DNA of 63,668 nt from an uncultured SAR86 cluster bacterium (GTDB lineage Bacteria > Pseudomonadota > Gammaproteobacteria > Magnimaribacterales > D2472), in the NCBI GenBank assembly GCA_902594005.1, contig CACJKN010000004.1, forward strand, positions 1 to 63,668, given 5' to 3'. A program made the translations under genes and the position numbers. The notes under the pieces were generated by a model that worked only from the letters and a program-made list of their open reading frames with translations, did not search any database and was not told the DNA's origin. Shown piece after piece: positions 16,549 to 27,856 of the stretch (positions are counted from its first letter, which is position 1; each line of letters starts with the position of its first letter).

Positions 16549-18441
16549 ATGTTAGGTGAAATAAGTCACTTCTTAGCTTTTTGCTCATCAATTGTGTTTA
16601 TGGCCTGCTTTCTTTTAGCTTTCTTTTCCTATTCCTCAAATACTAACAGCATAAGTATTTTTGTTCCTAAGGTTTTTGTATTGGCATCATTGACACTAAT
16701 TACTTCATTTTTACTCTTTGTTTACTTAGCAATAATTGATGATTTCTCTATGGCTTACATAGCGAGTCACTCAAACTCAAATCTTCCAATCTTTTATAAA
16801 GTATCTTCAATATGGAGTGCGCATGAAGGTTCACTATTTCTTTGGGTTTTAATAATTTCTTTATGGGGCCTATTTTTCTTAATATTTAGAAACCATTCGA
16901 CAACAACTTTTTATCCTCAAACAATAGGGATAATTTCATTAGTGGTAGCATGCTTCCTTCTTTTTTTATTATTCATTTCAAGTCCATTTGAAAGAATATT
17001 ACCTTTTGGAGTCCCCGATGGAGCTGATATAAATCCCATCCTGCAAGATCCAGCTTTAGCAATTCACCCACCAATGCTTTATTTTGGTTATATTGGTTAT
17101 GTTATTCCTTTCGCATTTGTTACAGCTTTTCTAATAAGTGGAAGGTTTGAAAAGTTTCCAATTGCTGAAATCAAGAGTTTTATACTGTCATCGTGGATAT
17201 TTCTTACTATTGGAATAGCCCTTGGAAGTTGGTGGGCTTACTACGAATTAGGTTGGGGTGGTTATTGGTTTTGGGATCCAGTAGAAAATGTTGCTCTGAT
17301 GCCTTGGTTGGCAGGGACAGCTCTGCTCCATACAGTTTACGTTTCTTCTAGATCAAAGAATCTAATAGCATGGACAATATTTTTATCAATTCTTGCATTT
17401 ACGCTGAGTTTATTCGGAGCTTTTATTGTTAGATCTGGGATAATTGATAGTGTTCATTCATTTGCAAATGACCCAACTAGAGGTTTGTACTTGCTTGGAA
17501 TGTCTGCATTCTTAATTACTGGACCGATAATGCTTTTTGTTAAAAATTTATCAAAAATCCTATCTGTTAATAAGGTAAAAGACTTTTCAAAAGAGTTTTT
17601 TATTGGTACCAACAATATCTTTTTCATTACCGCAGTATTTATTATTTTCTTAGGCATATCCTATCCATTAATATTAGAAGCGTTTTCAGATTCTAGGGTT
17701 TCAGTAGGAAGTCCTTTTTACAATAAAGTATTTGCTCCACTTACTTTTATAACTTCTTTATTCTTGGTTTTTTCAACTTATTCAATATGGTCTCGTGATA
17801 TACCTTTAATAGGAATCCTAAAATCTTCAACAGTAGTTTTTGCTTTAACGATATTGTCTTCGATTGCGATCATATATTTTCTGCATAGTTATGAGTGGTG
17901 GCTGATAGGAGGTATTTTTTTTGGTAATTTAATTCTTATAAGATACATAGTATTGATTATTGATTCCGTTATTTCTAAAAAATACTTTAATCAAGGGAGT
18001 GCAATAGCACATATAGGTTTTGCACTGTTGATCATTTCTATTTCATTAAATGCTGCTCTCAGCAGTGAAAGAACATTTAGCATGAGTGTCGGAGATGAAG
18101 TTAAATTTAATGAGAATACAATTGAGTTTGATAAGATTTCATTACAAAAAAGTTCTAACTTTGAATCCCTTTCTGCAGACTTTATTTTTTCAAATGGAGA
18201 AGATACTTTTGAGCTTTATCCAGAAAAAAGAAAATATTTTGTAAGAGGTGAAATTACAACTGAATCAGATATATCCATAAAGCCCATAAAAGATATATAT
18301 ATAACAATTGGTGAGCAGCAATCTAATGGTAAATGGATAGTTAATGTGCAAGAAAACTATTTTGTTAGATTGATTTGGATTTCTGCAATAATAATGAGCT
18401 TAGGCGCAGTTTTAGTAATTAGAAGAAGAATTTATGTTTGA
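16549..18441 (+). CDS. ccmF: Cytochrome c heme lyase subunit CcmF
   Basis: 630-residue polytopic membrane protein. It has the WWD domain (WGGYWFWDPVEN) and conserved P-His residues (AIHPPMLY, SAHEGS). With CcmH/I it ligates heme to the CXXCH motif of apocytochromes c in the periplasm. The length is normal. It overlaps ccmG by 8 nt. Confidence 0.96.
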   Translation: MLGEISHFLAFCSSIVFMACFLLAFFSYSSNTNSISIFVPKVFVLASLTLITSFLLFVYLAIIDDFSMAYIASHSNSNLPIFYKVSSIWSAHEGSLFLWVLIISLWGLFFLIFRNHSTTTFYPQTIGIISLVVACFLLFLLFISSPFERILPFGVPDGADINPILQDPALAIHPPMLYFGYIGYVIPFAFVTAFLISGRFEKFPIAEIKSFILSSWIFLTIGIALGSWWAYYELGWGGYWFWDPVENVALMPWLAGTALLHTVYVSSRSKNLIAWTIFLSILAFTLSLFGAFIVRSGIIDSVHSFANDPTRGLYLLGMSAFLITGPIMLFVKNLSKILSVNKVKDFSKEFFIGTNNIFFITAVFIIFLGISYPLILEAFSDSRVSVGSPFYNKVFAPLTFITSLFLVFSTYSIWSRDIPLIGILKSSTVVFALTILSSIAIIYFLHSYEWWLIGGIFFGNLILIRYIVLIIDSVISKKYFNQGSAIAHIGFALLIISISLNAALSSERTFSMSVGDEVKFNENTIEFDKISLQKSSNFESLSADFIFSNGEDTFELYPEKRKYFVRGEITTESDISIKPIKDIYITIGEQQSNGKWIVNVQENYFVRLIWISAIIMSLGAVLVIRRRIYV

Positions 18442-18955
18442 GTCAACTTTAAGAACCTTAATAGTAATTATATTTTTATCAGCTGTTATTCTTTTTACAT
18501 CTTTAATAAGAAATGATAACAACAGTCAGTCTCAAGCAGATCTCAACACTCCATTACCTGAATTTACTCTTAGGACTCTTCATTTAGAAAAAAAGATTAC
18601 AAATGAGGATTTAGAAGATCTTTTTGTGCTTAATATTTGGGCAAGTTGGTGCATAACTTGCAGAGTTGAGCATCCATTCTTAGAAGAGATATCAAAAACA
18701 ATTCCTATCATCGGACTAAATTATAAGGATGAAAAGAACAATGCTACTGACTGGTTAAATAAGCTTGGAGATCCATATATTTTTTCTCTATATGATTATT
18801 ATGGAGAGCTTGCACTTGATTTAGGCGTAACAGGAGCTCCAGAAACATTTTTAGTTCACAAAGGTAGAATAATTTCACATCATGTCGGCGAAGTAAATCA
18901 GAAGGTCTGGAGTTCTAAATTTTTATCAAAAATAAATCAAATTAATAATGATTAG
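18434..18955 (+). CDS. ccmG: Thiol:disulfide interchange protein CcmG/DsbE
   Basis: 173 residues with an N-terminal anchor (about 8-25) and a thioredoxin fold. The active site WCITC (Cys73, Cys76) differs from the more common WCPTC/WCVPC; the cis-proline lies in GAPETF. It keeps the apocytochrome or CcmH cysteines reduced. The likely electron donor is the DsbD-like protein at 56392-58344. It overlaps ccmF by 8 nt and ccmH by 8 nt. Confidence 0.93.
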   Translation: MFESTLRTLIVIIFLSAVILFTSLIRNDNNSQSQADLNTPLPEFTLRTLHLEKKITNEDLEDLFVLNIWASWCITCRVEHPFLEEISKTIPIIGLNYKDEKNNATDWLNKLGDPYIFSLYDYYGELALDLGVTGAPETFLVHKGRIISHHVGEVNQKVWSSKFLSKINQINND

Positions 18956-19316
18956 GCTCATTGCTATCTCCATGATTTTTTCAGTATATACAGCTGGGGA
19001 ATCTCTGTTCATTTTTAATTCTGATGAAGATGAGGCTAGATACTACCAAATTATAAATGAGATTAGATGCCCAAAATGCACTAGTGGCTCATTATCAAGC
19101 AGCAATGCACCAATATCTGAAGACCTTAAGAGAAAGATTTATGAACTCATTCAAGAGGGCCGCTCTGATCAAGAAATTAAAGATTATGTTGCTCAACGAT
19201 ATGGAAAAGATTCATTGTATGAGCCGGACTTCTCAGAGAATTTATTTTTATGGTTAAGTCCTGTTATCTTTATGATCCTAATAGCTGTTAGTGTCCTACT
19301 AATAAGAAGAAGATGA
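18948..19316 (+). CDS. ccmH: Cytochrome c maturation thioreductase CcmH
   Basis: 122 residues with a signal peptide, the RCPKC active site (Cys41, Cys44) equivalent to the family's LRCxxCQ motif, a three-helix domain, a C-terminal membrane helix (about 98-117) and a basic tail. It is the short (non-fused) CcmH type. The usual QNQ after the CxxC is replaced by TSGS, a visible divergence. It overlaps ccmG by 8 nt and the next gene by 4 nt. Confidence 0.93.
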   Translation: MIRLIAISMIFSVYTAGESLFIFNSDEDEARYYQIINEIRCPKCTSGSLSSSNAPISEDLKRKIYELIQEGRSDQEIKDYVAQRYGKDSLYEPDFSENLFLWLSPVIFMILIAVSVLLIRRR

Positions 19317-20092
19317 TATTGAGTTTAATAATTTCTTTTTTAATTGCTGCGCCATTCTTTTTATATATTTTTAATGTTGGGAATAGGGCGAGATCGCTTG
19401 TCCTTTTCTTTGGCTTATTAATTATTTTCATTCCCTCTTTCCTTTTTCTGAGTAAATATTCTGTAATTGGCTCATCAAAGGAGATAATTCTTGTTAGCGA
19501 AGTGAATTCTAAGATAATTTCGGGCGAGGCTTTAAAAACATCAGATTTAAAAAAAATAAGAAACTATGTTCCTGAGGATGAGCTAGTTTTATGGTTTGAA
19601 GAGATTATAAGAAAGTCCATTCAAGAAAATAATTTAGATGCTGCAGAACTTACTCTTAGATATGCTGAAGAAGATTTTATGCAATCTGGTAATGAGACCT
19701 CCTATTATTTTCTTTTTTCACTTTTAAGAGATAAAAAATTTCCTCAATTTGCTTCTGCGTCAATCACATTAGATATTTCTGATCTACCCAAATGCGCTAT
19801 TGAAGACTCCGTCTTTAAGATTTTTATCAATGATGGACCTCTTATTCCTTTAGCAATCTCACAAAATAACTCCAGTGAGGTTATTCACAAGATTACAAAT
19901 GCTAATTCTCCAATACCTGGATTTGATATATCTTCCGCATTTATGAATGAATCTACCCTTCGAATTATCTCAAAAGTAATTTGTGAGAATGATGATATTT
20001 TTGAAGCAAAAAGACTATTTAAATTGTCCAAGAATGATGTGAATGTGACCTATAAAATCCCTTCAAATCAATGGTTAATAGCCCTTAAATAA
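19313..20092 (+). CDS. Divergent CcmI-like protein
   Basis: 259 residues in the ccmI position. Two N-terminal membrane helices (about 4-20 and 27-45) match the CcmI-1 part. A short, degenerate helical region follows, where TPR repeats are expected (AELTLRYAEEDF). The C-terminal segment (SVFKIFINDGPLIPLAI, then FDISSAFMNES) resembles the CcmI-2 periplasmic domain pattern V-F-x-x-x-x-x-GP-x-x-PLA. CcmI presents apocytochromes to CcmF/H. The family is usually about 400 residues, so this copy is shortened. Identity rests largely on position. Confidence 0.7.
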   Translation: MILSLIISFLIAAPFFLYIFNVGNRARSLVLFFGLLIIFIPSFLFLSKYSVIGSSKEIILVSEVNSKIISGEALKTSDLKKIRNYVPEDELVLWFEEIIRKSIQENNLDAAELTLRYAEEDFMQSGNETSYYFLFSLLRDKKFPQFASASITLDISDLPKCAIEDSVFKIFINDGPLIPLAISQNNSSEVIHKITNANSPIPGFDISSAFMNESTLRIISKVICENDDIFEAKRLFKLSKNDVNVTYKIPSNQWLIALK

Positions 20093-20127
20093 GGTAAAAT
20101 AAGCATTTAATTTATTGATATTTTTTG

Positions 20128-22311
20128 ATGCAGCTTAAGCACATTAAATTGGCTGGTTTCAAAAGTTTCGTGGATCCCACGAGGATATCTTTCCCAACAA
20201 ATATGGTAGCTGTTGTAGGTCCAAATGGATGTGGAAAATCTAATATTATTGACGCTGTCAGATGGGTGCTTGGCGAACTCTCAGCAAAAAATCTTAGAGG
20301 CGATTCAATGTCAGATGTTATTTTTAATGGATCTGAGCAAAGAAAGCCATCTGGGCAGTGCAGTATTGAACTTTTATTTGATAACTCAAGTGGAAAAGTT
20401 GGAGGCGAGTATGCAGCTTTTAATGAGATATCTGTAAAAAGAGTCATGACTAGAGATAGTCAATCAAGTTATTACATCAATAACACTAAGTGTAGAAGAA
20501 AAGATGTTCAGGATATTTTTCTTGGAACAGGGCTTGGCCCAAGCAGTTATGCAATTATTGAGCAAGGAATGGTTTCCTCTTTGGTAAGTGCAAAGCCTGA
20601 GGAGTTAAGAACACATATCGAAGAGGCTGCAGGGGTTTCAAAATATAGAGAAAGAAGAAAGGAAACAGAAAGCAGAATAAAAAAGACCAAGGAAAACTTG
20701 TCTAGAGTCAATGACATCAGGGATGAAATTGGAAGATTGATAAGAAGATTAGAAAGCCAGGCTAAAGCTGCTGAAAGATACAAAGATTATAAAAATCAAG
20801 AAAAAGAAAAAGAGTTGAATGTTGCTATCCTTTTTTCTCTTGATGCCAGAGACAAAAGAGATCTCTTTAATAATAATCTCGCAGCGCTTCAAAAGGATGA
20901 ATCTGTAAAAGAATCAGAAGTTTCAGTAAAGCAAGCTAAGCTTGATCAATACAGAACAGAGCATGAATCAGTTCTTTCTAAATATGAAGATGCGCAGAAA
21001 AAGTTTTATGAGGTTGGGTCAGAAATAGCGAGGTTTGAACAGAATCTTCAAAATATTAGAACAACCAAAGATAATACGACGAGAGAACTTGAGAGAGTAA
21101 AAGCGGCTTATGAAGATGCTCTTGAAAAAGCTTCAGATTTTGAAAACTTGTCTCCCAAAGAGAAGGCCCTTCACTTAATAGATGAAATTATTTCTAAAAT
21201 CTCTATTCCTGAAATCAAAAGCAAAGCAGAACAACTTAAAGATATATTGCTTAGTATATTCAATATTGTTCTTAAACAATCTAAAGAAATTAGCGATGAA
21301 TATCTGAATCAGCAAGAAAACCTAGAGACTGAACTTGAGAAAACAAAGCAAAGCTCAAAAGAAATTTCTACAAAACTTCAAGAGCTTATAGAGACAAGCG
21401 CCTCAGCAGAAGCTGAGTTAAATTCCATTAGAAAAGATCAACAAGAAGTAGATATAGAAATAAGAAGATTGGAAAATGAAAAAAGTGTTTCCTTATTGGA
21501 TCTTAAAGCAATTCAGGAAAAAATTACCAACACAAAAATTGAAATAAGTTCTCATAGTGTTCATCTTGAAAATTCATCGAAAAGAATATCTGAATCGGGA
21601 ATTGATATTGATAATATTGATAGAGCTAACTATCAAGATTTATCGATAGAAAAACTTGAATCGGAACTTGAGACCATTAGATCTAGAATTATCAGATTGG
21701 GTGCCATTAATTTAGCAGCTCCAGATGAAATTGCTGAAGAGAGAAAAAGAAAAGATGAGCTGGATAAGCAAAATGAAGACTTAGAAGAAGCACTGGAGAA
21801 GTTAAATAAAGCCATCTCACAAATCGATAAAGAGACTAAAGAAAAATTTATTGAGAGTTTTAATGCAGTAAATAAAAGATTGAAATCTATCTTCCCAATA
21901 ATGTTTGGAGGAGGTCATGCAGAGTTATCTCTTACTGACAATAGCTACCTAAATGCTGGTGTTAAGCTTATGGCTCGCCCACCAGGTAAAAAGAATTCGT
22001 CTCTTTCGCAGTTATCAGGCGGAGAAAAGGCTATGACCGCTTTAGCTTTAGTCTTTGCTTTATTTGAATTAAATCCTGCACCTTTTTGCCTACTCGATGA
22101 AGTTGATGCGCCGCTTGATGATCTTAATACTTCAAGATTTATCAATATGGTTGAAGAAATGTCAAAGAAAATTCAGTTTATCTTTATAACTCATAACAAG
22201 GTATCAATGGAAAAAAGTGACCATCTAATGGGAGTTACAATGCAAGAAGCTGGTGTTTCCAGAGTCGTGTCTGTTGATGTCAATCAAGCAGTTGAGTTCG
22301 CAGCCCAATAA
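20128..22311 (+). CDS. smc: SMC chromosome-partition ATPase, shortened and apparently hinge-less
   Basis: 727 residues from the ATG at 20128 (a TTG one codon upstream is also in frame). The N-terminal head has Walker A GPNGCGKSN (31-39) and a Q-loop region. The C-terminal head has the signature LSGGEKA (about 629-635) and Walker B LLDEVDAPLDD (about 655-665), followed by the THNK switch. The C-terminal block RLGAINLAAPDE and the PPGKKNSSLSQLSGG run are typical proteobacterial SMC. Proteobacterial SMCs usually have about 1,160 residues; here the central globular hinge and part of both coils are missing, and residues about 330-395 form a short helical linker. The gene is directly followed by zipA and ligA. 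Confidence 0.9.
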   Translation: MQLKHIKLAGFKSFVDPTRISFPTNMVAVVGPNGCGKSNIIDAVRWVLGELSAKNLRGDSMSDVIFNGSEQRKPSGQCSIELLFDNSSGKVGGEYAAFNEISVKRVMTRDSQSSYYINNTKCRRKDVQDIFLGTGLGPSSYAIIEQGMVSSLVSAKPEELRTHIEEAAGVSKYRERRKETESRIKKTKENLSRVNDIRDEIGRLIRRLESQAKAAERYKDYKNQEKEKELNVAILFSLDARDKRDLFNNNLAALQKDESVKESEVSVKQAKLDQYRTEHESVLSKYEDAQKKFYEVGSEIARFEQNLQNIRTTKDNTTRELERVKAAYEDALEKASDFENLSPKEKALHLIDEIISKISIPEIKSKAEQLKDILLSIFNIVLKQSKEISDEYLNQQENLETELEKTKQSSKEISTKLQELIETSASAEAELNSIRKDQQEVDIEIRRLENEKSVSLLDLKAIQEKITNTKIEISSHSVHLENSSKRISESGIDIDNIDRANYQDLSIEKLESELETIRSRIIRLGAINLAAPDEIAEERKRKDELDKQNEDLEEALEKLNKAISQIDKETKEKFIESFNAVNKRLKSIFPIMFGGGHAELSLTDNSYLNAGVKLMARPPGKKNSSLSQLSGGEKAMTALALVFALFELNPAPFCLLDEVDAPLDDLNTSRFINMVEEMSKKIQFIFITHNKVSMEKSDHLMGVTMQEAGVSRVVSVDVNQAVEFAAQ

Positions 22312-22875
22312 ATGCTTTCAAATACTGAGATTTACTTAATAGGTTTAGGTTTTTTCTTAGCCATACTTGGAGCATTTCTTTATTTTAGAAAAGTATCTAA
22401 TTCGAACAAAATACTTTTGAAAGCAAAGCAAGCAGATTTAAAGGACTTTAGCTATAAAAGTGAAGCTTTTGCAAAGCAAGATTTAGTGATTCTATATTTA
22501 TTTAGTATTGACGGTAAGTTCTTTGATATGAGTCAATTAAATGATTTTTTAATTAATTATGGGTTTCAAAAGAATGATGATTTCTTTTCTATATATGACA
22601 ATGATGTTGAGAAATTTAGAGTGGCAAATGCCTTAAAACCAGGCACTCTTAATGAAGATACTCAAACTCAAGCATTACTTTTAGCAACAGACCTGGCTGC
22701 ACAGGAAAACGCAACTGACAGTGTTGAGGATCTTTTAAGGTTTGCCACTAAATTTTGTGAAAAGATATATGCAAATATTTGTGATTCAGACAGACAGCCA
22801 CTTTCATCAGAAAGTATAAAAGATCTAAAAATGCGAGCATCTTGTTATCTTTTTAATGATGAAGAGCCCAGTTAA
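22312..22875 (+). CDS. zipA: Cell-division protein ZipA (short form)
   Basis: 187 residues. A single N-terminal membrane helix (about 7-25) is followed almost directly by the FtsZ-binding domain: DLVILYLFSIDGKFFD matches the family's first strand, and FRVANALKPGTLNE the conserved F-S-x-A-N-x-x-x-PGTF block. The long Pro/Gln-rich linker of E. coli ZipA (328 residues) is absent. ZipA tethers FtsZ to the inner membrane. It begins immediately after the smc stop and ends immediately before ligA, the standard smc-zipA-ligA order. Confidence 0.85.
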   Translation: MLSNTEIYLIGLGFFLAILGAFLYFRKVSNSNKILLKAKQADLKDFSYKSEAFAKQDLVILYLFSIDGKFFDMSQLNDFLINYGFQKNDDFFSIYDNDVEKFRVANALKPGTLNEDTQTQALLLATDLAAQENATDSVEDLLRFATKFCEKIYANICDSDRQPLSSESIKDLKMRASCYLFNDEEPS

Positions 22876-25480
<2,605 letters not shown>

Positions 25481-25500
25481 TCTTTTTTTATTTCAATAAC

Positions 25501-25529
25501 TTGAATTTTCTAAACATGAACTGCATATT
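25501..25529 (+). promoter_or_regulatory. Candidate promoter for the DUF4136-like lipoprotein
   Basis: TTGAAT (25501-25506) and CATATT (25524-25529) are separated by 17 nt, and the -10 box ends 7 nt before the ATG. The start would give a nearly leaderless transcript. Confidence 0.35.
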
Positions 25530-25535
25530 AGTATT

Positions 25536-26057
25536 ATGAATAATTTTAAAAATTTCCTTACCATAGCAACAGTAATTTTTTTAACCGGATGCGTCTCTAA
25601 TCAATCTTTTTATCTAAAAGTTGATTCTGTGAATGGTTTTACACTTCTTAGTTATGAAGATTTTAATTTAGAAACTAACAGCGAGAATTTATCTCCTGAA
25701 GTTAATCCAATTGTTCTTGAGGCAATTGAATCAAGATTAGTGAGTGAACTTGAATTAAGAGGCTTAGACTCTTCGAAAGACTCTAATCTAGTTTTTGAGC
25801 TTTCAATCTCTGCAAAAGATGAGATTGAATCAAACAGATTTGGTCCCAGAAGCTATTACTATGATAGAAGATACTTTTACCTAGATGATGATATTGAGAC
25901 CGAAGAAAGATTTGTCTTAAGGTTAACTATCAAAGACAAAGCTGAGGACAAATCATTGTGGACTGGCTTTACAAGCTGGAATCAAAACAGGCTAAATGAT
26001 TCAAGTGATACAGAAACAATACAAGCACTTGTAAACAGCCTTTTAGAAGAACTATAG
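25536..26057 (+). CDS. DUF4136-like lipoprotein
   Basis: 173 residues. A signal peptide ends in lipobox LTGC, so the protein is probably an outer-membrane lipoprotein. The order of a Tyr-Phe strand near the N-terminus, a helix with LEAIESRLVSELELRG, a VFELSIS strand and a late SLWTGFTSWN matches the DUF4136 layout. A tyrosine-rich loop (SYYYDRRYFY) sits in the middle. Function is unknown. It is convergent with mnmC, 2 nt apart, with no terminator between. Confidence 0.7.
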   Translation: MNNFKNFLTIATVIFLTGCVSNQSFYLKVDSVNGFTLLSYEDFNLETNSENLSPEVNPIVLEAIESRLVSELELRGLDSSKDSNLVFELSISAKDEIESNRFGPRSYYYDRRYFYLDDDIETEERFVLRLTIKDKAEDKSLWTGFTSWNQNRLNDSSDTETIQALVNSLLEEL

Positions 26058-26059
26058 AT

Positions 26060-27832
26060 TTAAATATTAAGTAAAGTAAATATCTCTTTACTAAGAGGTA
26101 TTTGCTTATCTTGAATTGCAGAGGAAACAATCTCTGCGAGGAAAGGGGCATAGGATAAACCTCTAGAACCAAGCCCTCCTATACAATAAATATTTTTTGC
26201 TCCAGGTATTTTTGATGCTATAGGAAAATTATTTTTAGCACTCACTCTTTCACCATCCCATAGATCTTGTATCTCAAAAGACATACCTTTTTTGCCAAAA
26301 ATGGCATGATTTAATTTAACTTTCTCCTCAATATTTTCTTTTTTAAAATCTGTTGACTGTTCATATGTACTTCCTATCCAATTGGTGCCATTTACTTTTG
26401 GAATAATATATCCCTGATGATTGAGGGGCATTTTAATATTGAATAGATCCTTGTTGCTTATGCCTGCCATCTGTCCATAGCTAACTTTAAGATTGTCATT
26501 AAAATCTTTGAGGCCTTTTCCTGTGCAAACTGCAAGAGCATCATAAGATTTGCGCAGACCAGACTTAAAATCTACTTCAACTTTATTCTTTTCTTCAGTA
26601 AAAGAGACAAACTTCTCATTAAGTATGATTTTTATAAAGCGATGCTCCAGTAATTTCTTTTTTAATTCTAATGGTTGAAGGAATAGTCCTTTTTTTACAT
26701 GCAGAGCTTTTTTTATCTCACTGACTCCAAGCAAATCTTCTAACTCATCATCGTTTAAGAGTTCAAATAAATCATCTCTTTTAAGAGTTAATATCTTAGA
26801 AATCCACTTATCTTTGGTTTCATCTAATCCATAAAAAAGTAATCCCGTATTCTCAAAGCCAAGAGTTTTAATATAAAAATTTAATGAAAAGAAATAAGAA
26901 GCAATTAAAAACTTGGATCTTGGGCTATTATCCAAAGAGAATTTTGGATACATGGAAGCAATTGGACCACCTGACGAACCCTTGCTTAAGTCATCTAGAG
27001 CATCATATACATCAACTTCAATATTAGAATTTGCAAGGTTAAAAGCTAAGTTACTCCCAGAAAGACCAGCACCCAAAATTGCAATCTTCTTGATCTCATT
27101 GGATTTCTTATTTTCTTCAAACTTTCTACCAACAATTCGATGTCTCTTAGTGCCAAACCCTGGTATTTTGCTCACCTCAAAGCCATTTTCTAAAAGCGCT
27201 CTTCTTATCCTTCCTACCGAAGTAAAAGAGCTAAAAGATGAATCACTAGAGCTAAGATCAAAAACCGCTTTTAAAACATCTTCTGTCCACATCTCAGGAT
27301 TTTTCTTTGGATCAAACCCGTCTAAGAACCAGGCATCTATATTTGAAATGCAAATATCATTTATTGCTTTTTGAACATCTTCGGTCACTAAAATTAATCT
27401 AATTTTAAGATCAGGTATCGAAATGCACTCGAAACCATTATGACCAACTACATCACATTCTTTAAGGATCTTGATTTCTTTTTTTAAGTTTGGAAATGTT
27501 TCCTCAAGCAGCACCAGATTTCTTTTCTCTAGTATTTTTTTATCAATTCCTATGTAATCAAGATTAAAGGACCTCTCTTTCTTTAACCAACAATGCATCG
27601 TAGTTAAGAAATTTAAACCTAAACCAAAACCCAGCTCACCAACAGTAAAACAACTCCCTGAGAAACTTTCCCACCTCTCTTCGAGGTTATTACCATCAAT
27701 GTAGACTTCTTTTGATTCCTCAAATCCATTATCTTGGAAATACCTATCTTCATAATCTTTGGAAGCAATTGATCCTCCATCTAAGGTTGTTTTGTGATGT
27801 TCTACTTTTAATGGATGATCGTTCACTTTCAA
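26060..27832 (-). CDS. mnmC: Bifunctional tRNA U34 modification enzyme MnmC
   Basis: 590 residues. The N-terminal methyltransferase domain (1-240) has the SAM loop GELGFGLGLN (65-74) and the conserved DGFDPKKNPEMW (171-182). The C-terminal FAD-dependent oxidase begins with GAGLSGSN (254-261) and ends with the GLGSRGLSYAPF block. It converts cmnm5(s2)U34 to mnm5(s2)U34 in certain tRNAs. The length is a little shorter than the E. coli enzyme (668). Its ATG lies 24 nt from the likely start of the divergent sulfatase. Confidence 0.95.
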   Translation of the reverse strand: MKVNDHPLKVEHHKTTLDGGSIASKDYEDRYFQDNGFEESKEVYIDGNNLEERWESFSGSCFTVGELGFGLGLNFLTTMHCWLKKERSFNLDYIGIDKKILEKRNLVLLEETFPNLKKEIKILKECDVVGHNGFECISIPDLKIRLILVTEDVQKAINDICISNIDAWFLDGFDPKKNPEMWTEDVLKAVFDLSSSDSSFSSFTSVGRIRRALLENGFEVSKIPGFGTKRHRIVGRKFEENKKSNEIKKIAILGAGLSGSNLAFNLANSNIEVDVYDALDDLSKGSSGGPIASMYPKFSLDNSPRSKFLIASYFFSLNFYIKTLGFENTGLLFYGLDETKDKWISKILTLKRDDLFELLNDDELEDLLGVSEIKKALHVKKGLFLQPLELKKKLLEHRFIKIILNEKFVSFTEEKNKVEVDFKSGLRKSYDALAVCTGKGLKDFNDNLKVSYGQMAGISNKDLFNIKMPLNHQGYIIPKVNGTNWIGSTYEQSTDFKKENIEEKVKLNHAIFGKKGMSFEIQDLWDGERVSAKNNFPIASKIPGAKNIYCIGGLGSRGLSYAPFLAEIVSSAIQDKQIPLSKEIFTLLNI

Positions 27833-27856
27833 GTTAGAATTATGCTGAGGCTCTTA

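Noticed and set aside
20112-20447. Antisense open frame over the smc start
   Set aside because: It mirrors the smc coding sequence, shows no family signal or ribosome site, and is a shadow frame.
26913-27374. 153-codon open frame antisense to mnmC
   Set aside because: Shadow of mnmC with no recognisable protein features; length alone is not evidence in this composition.
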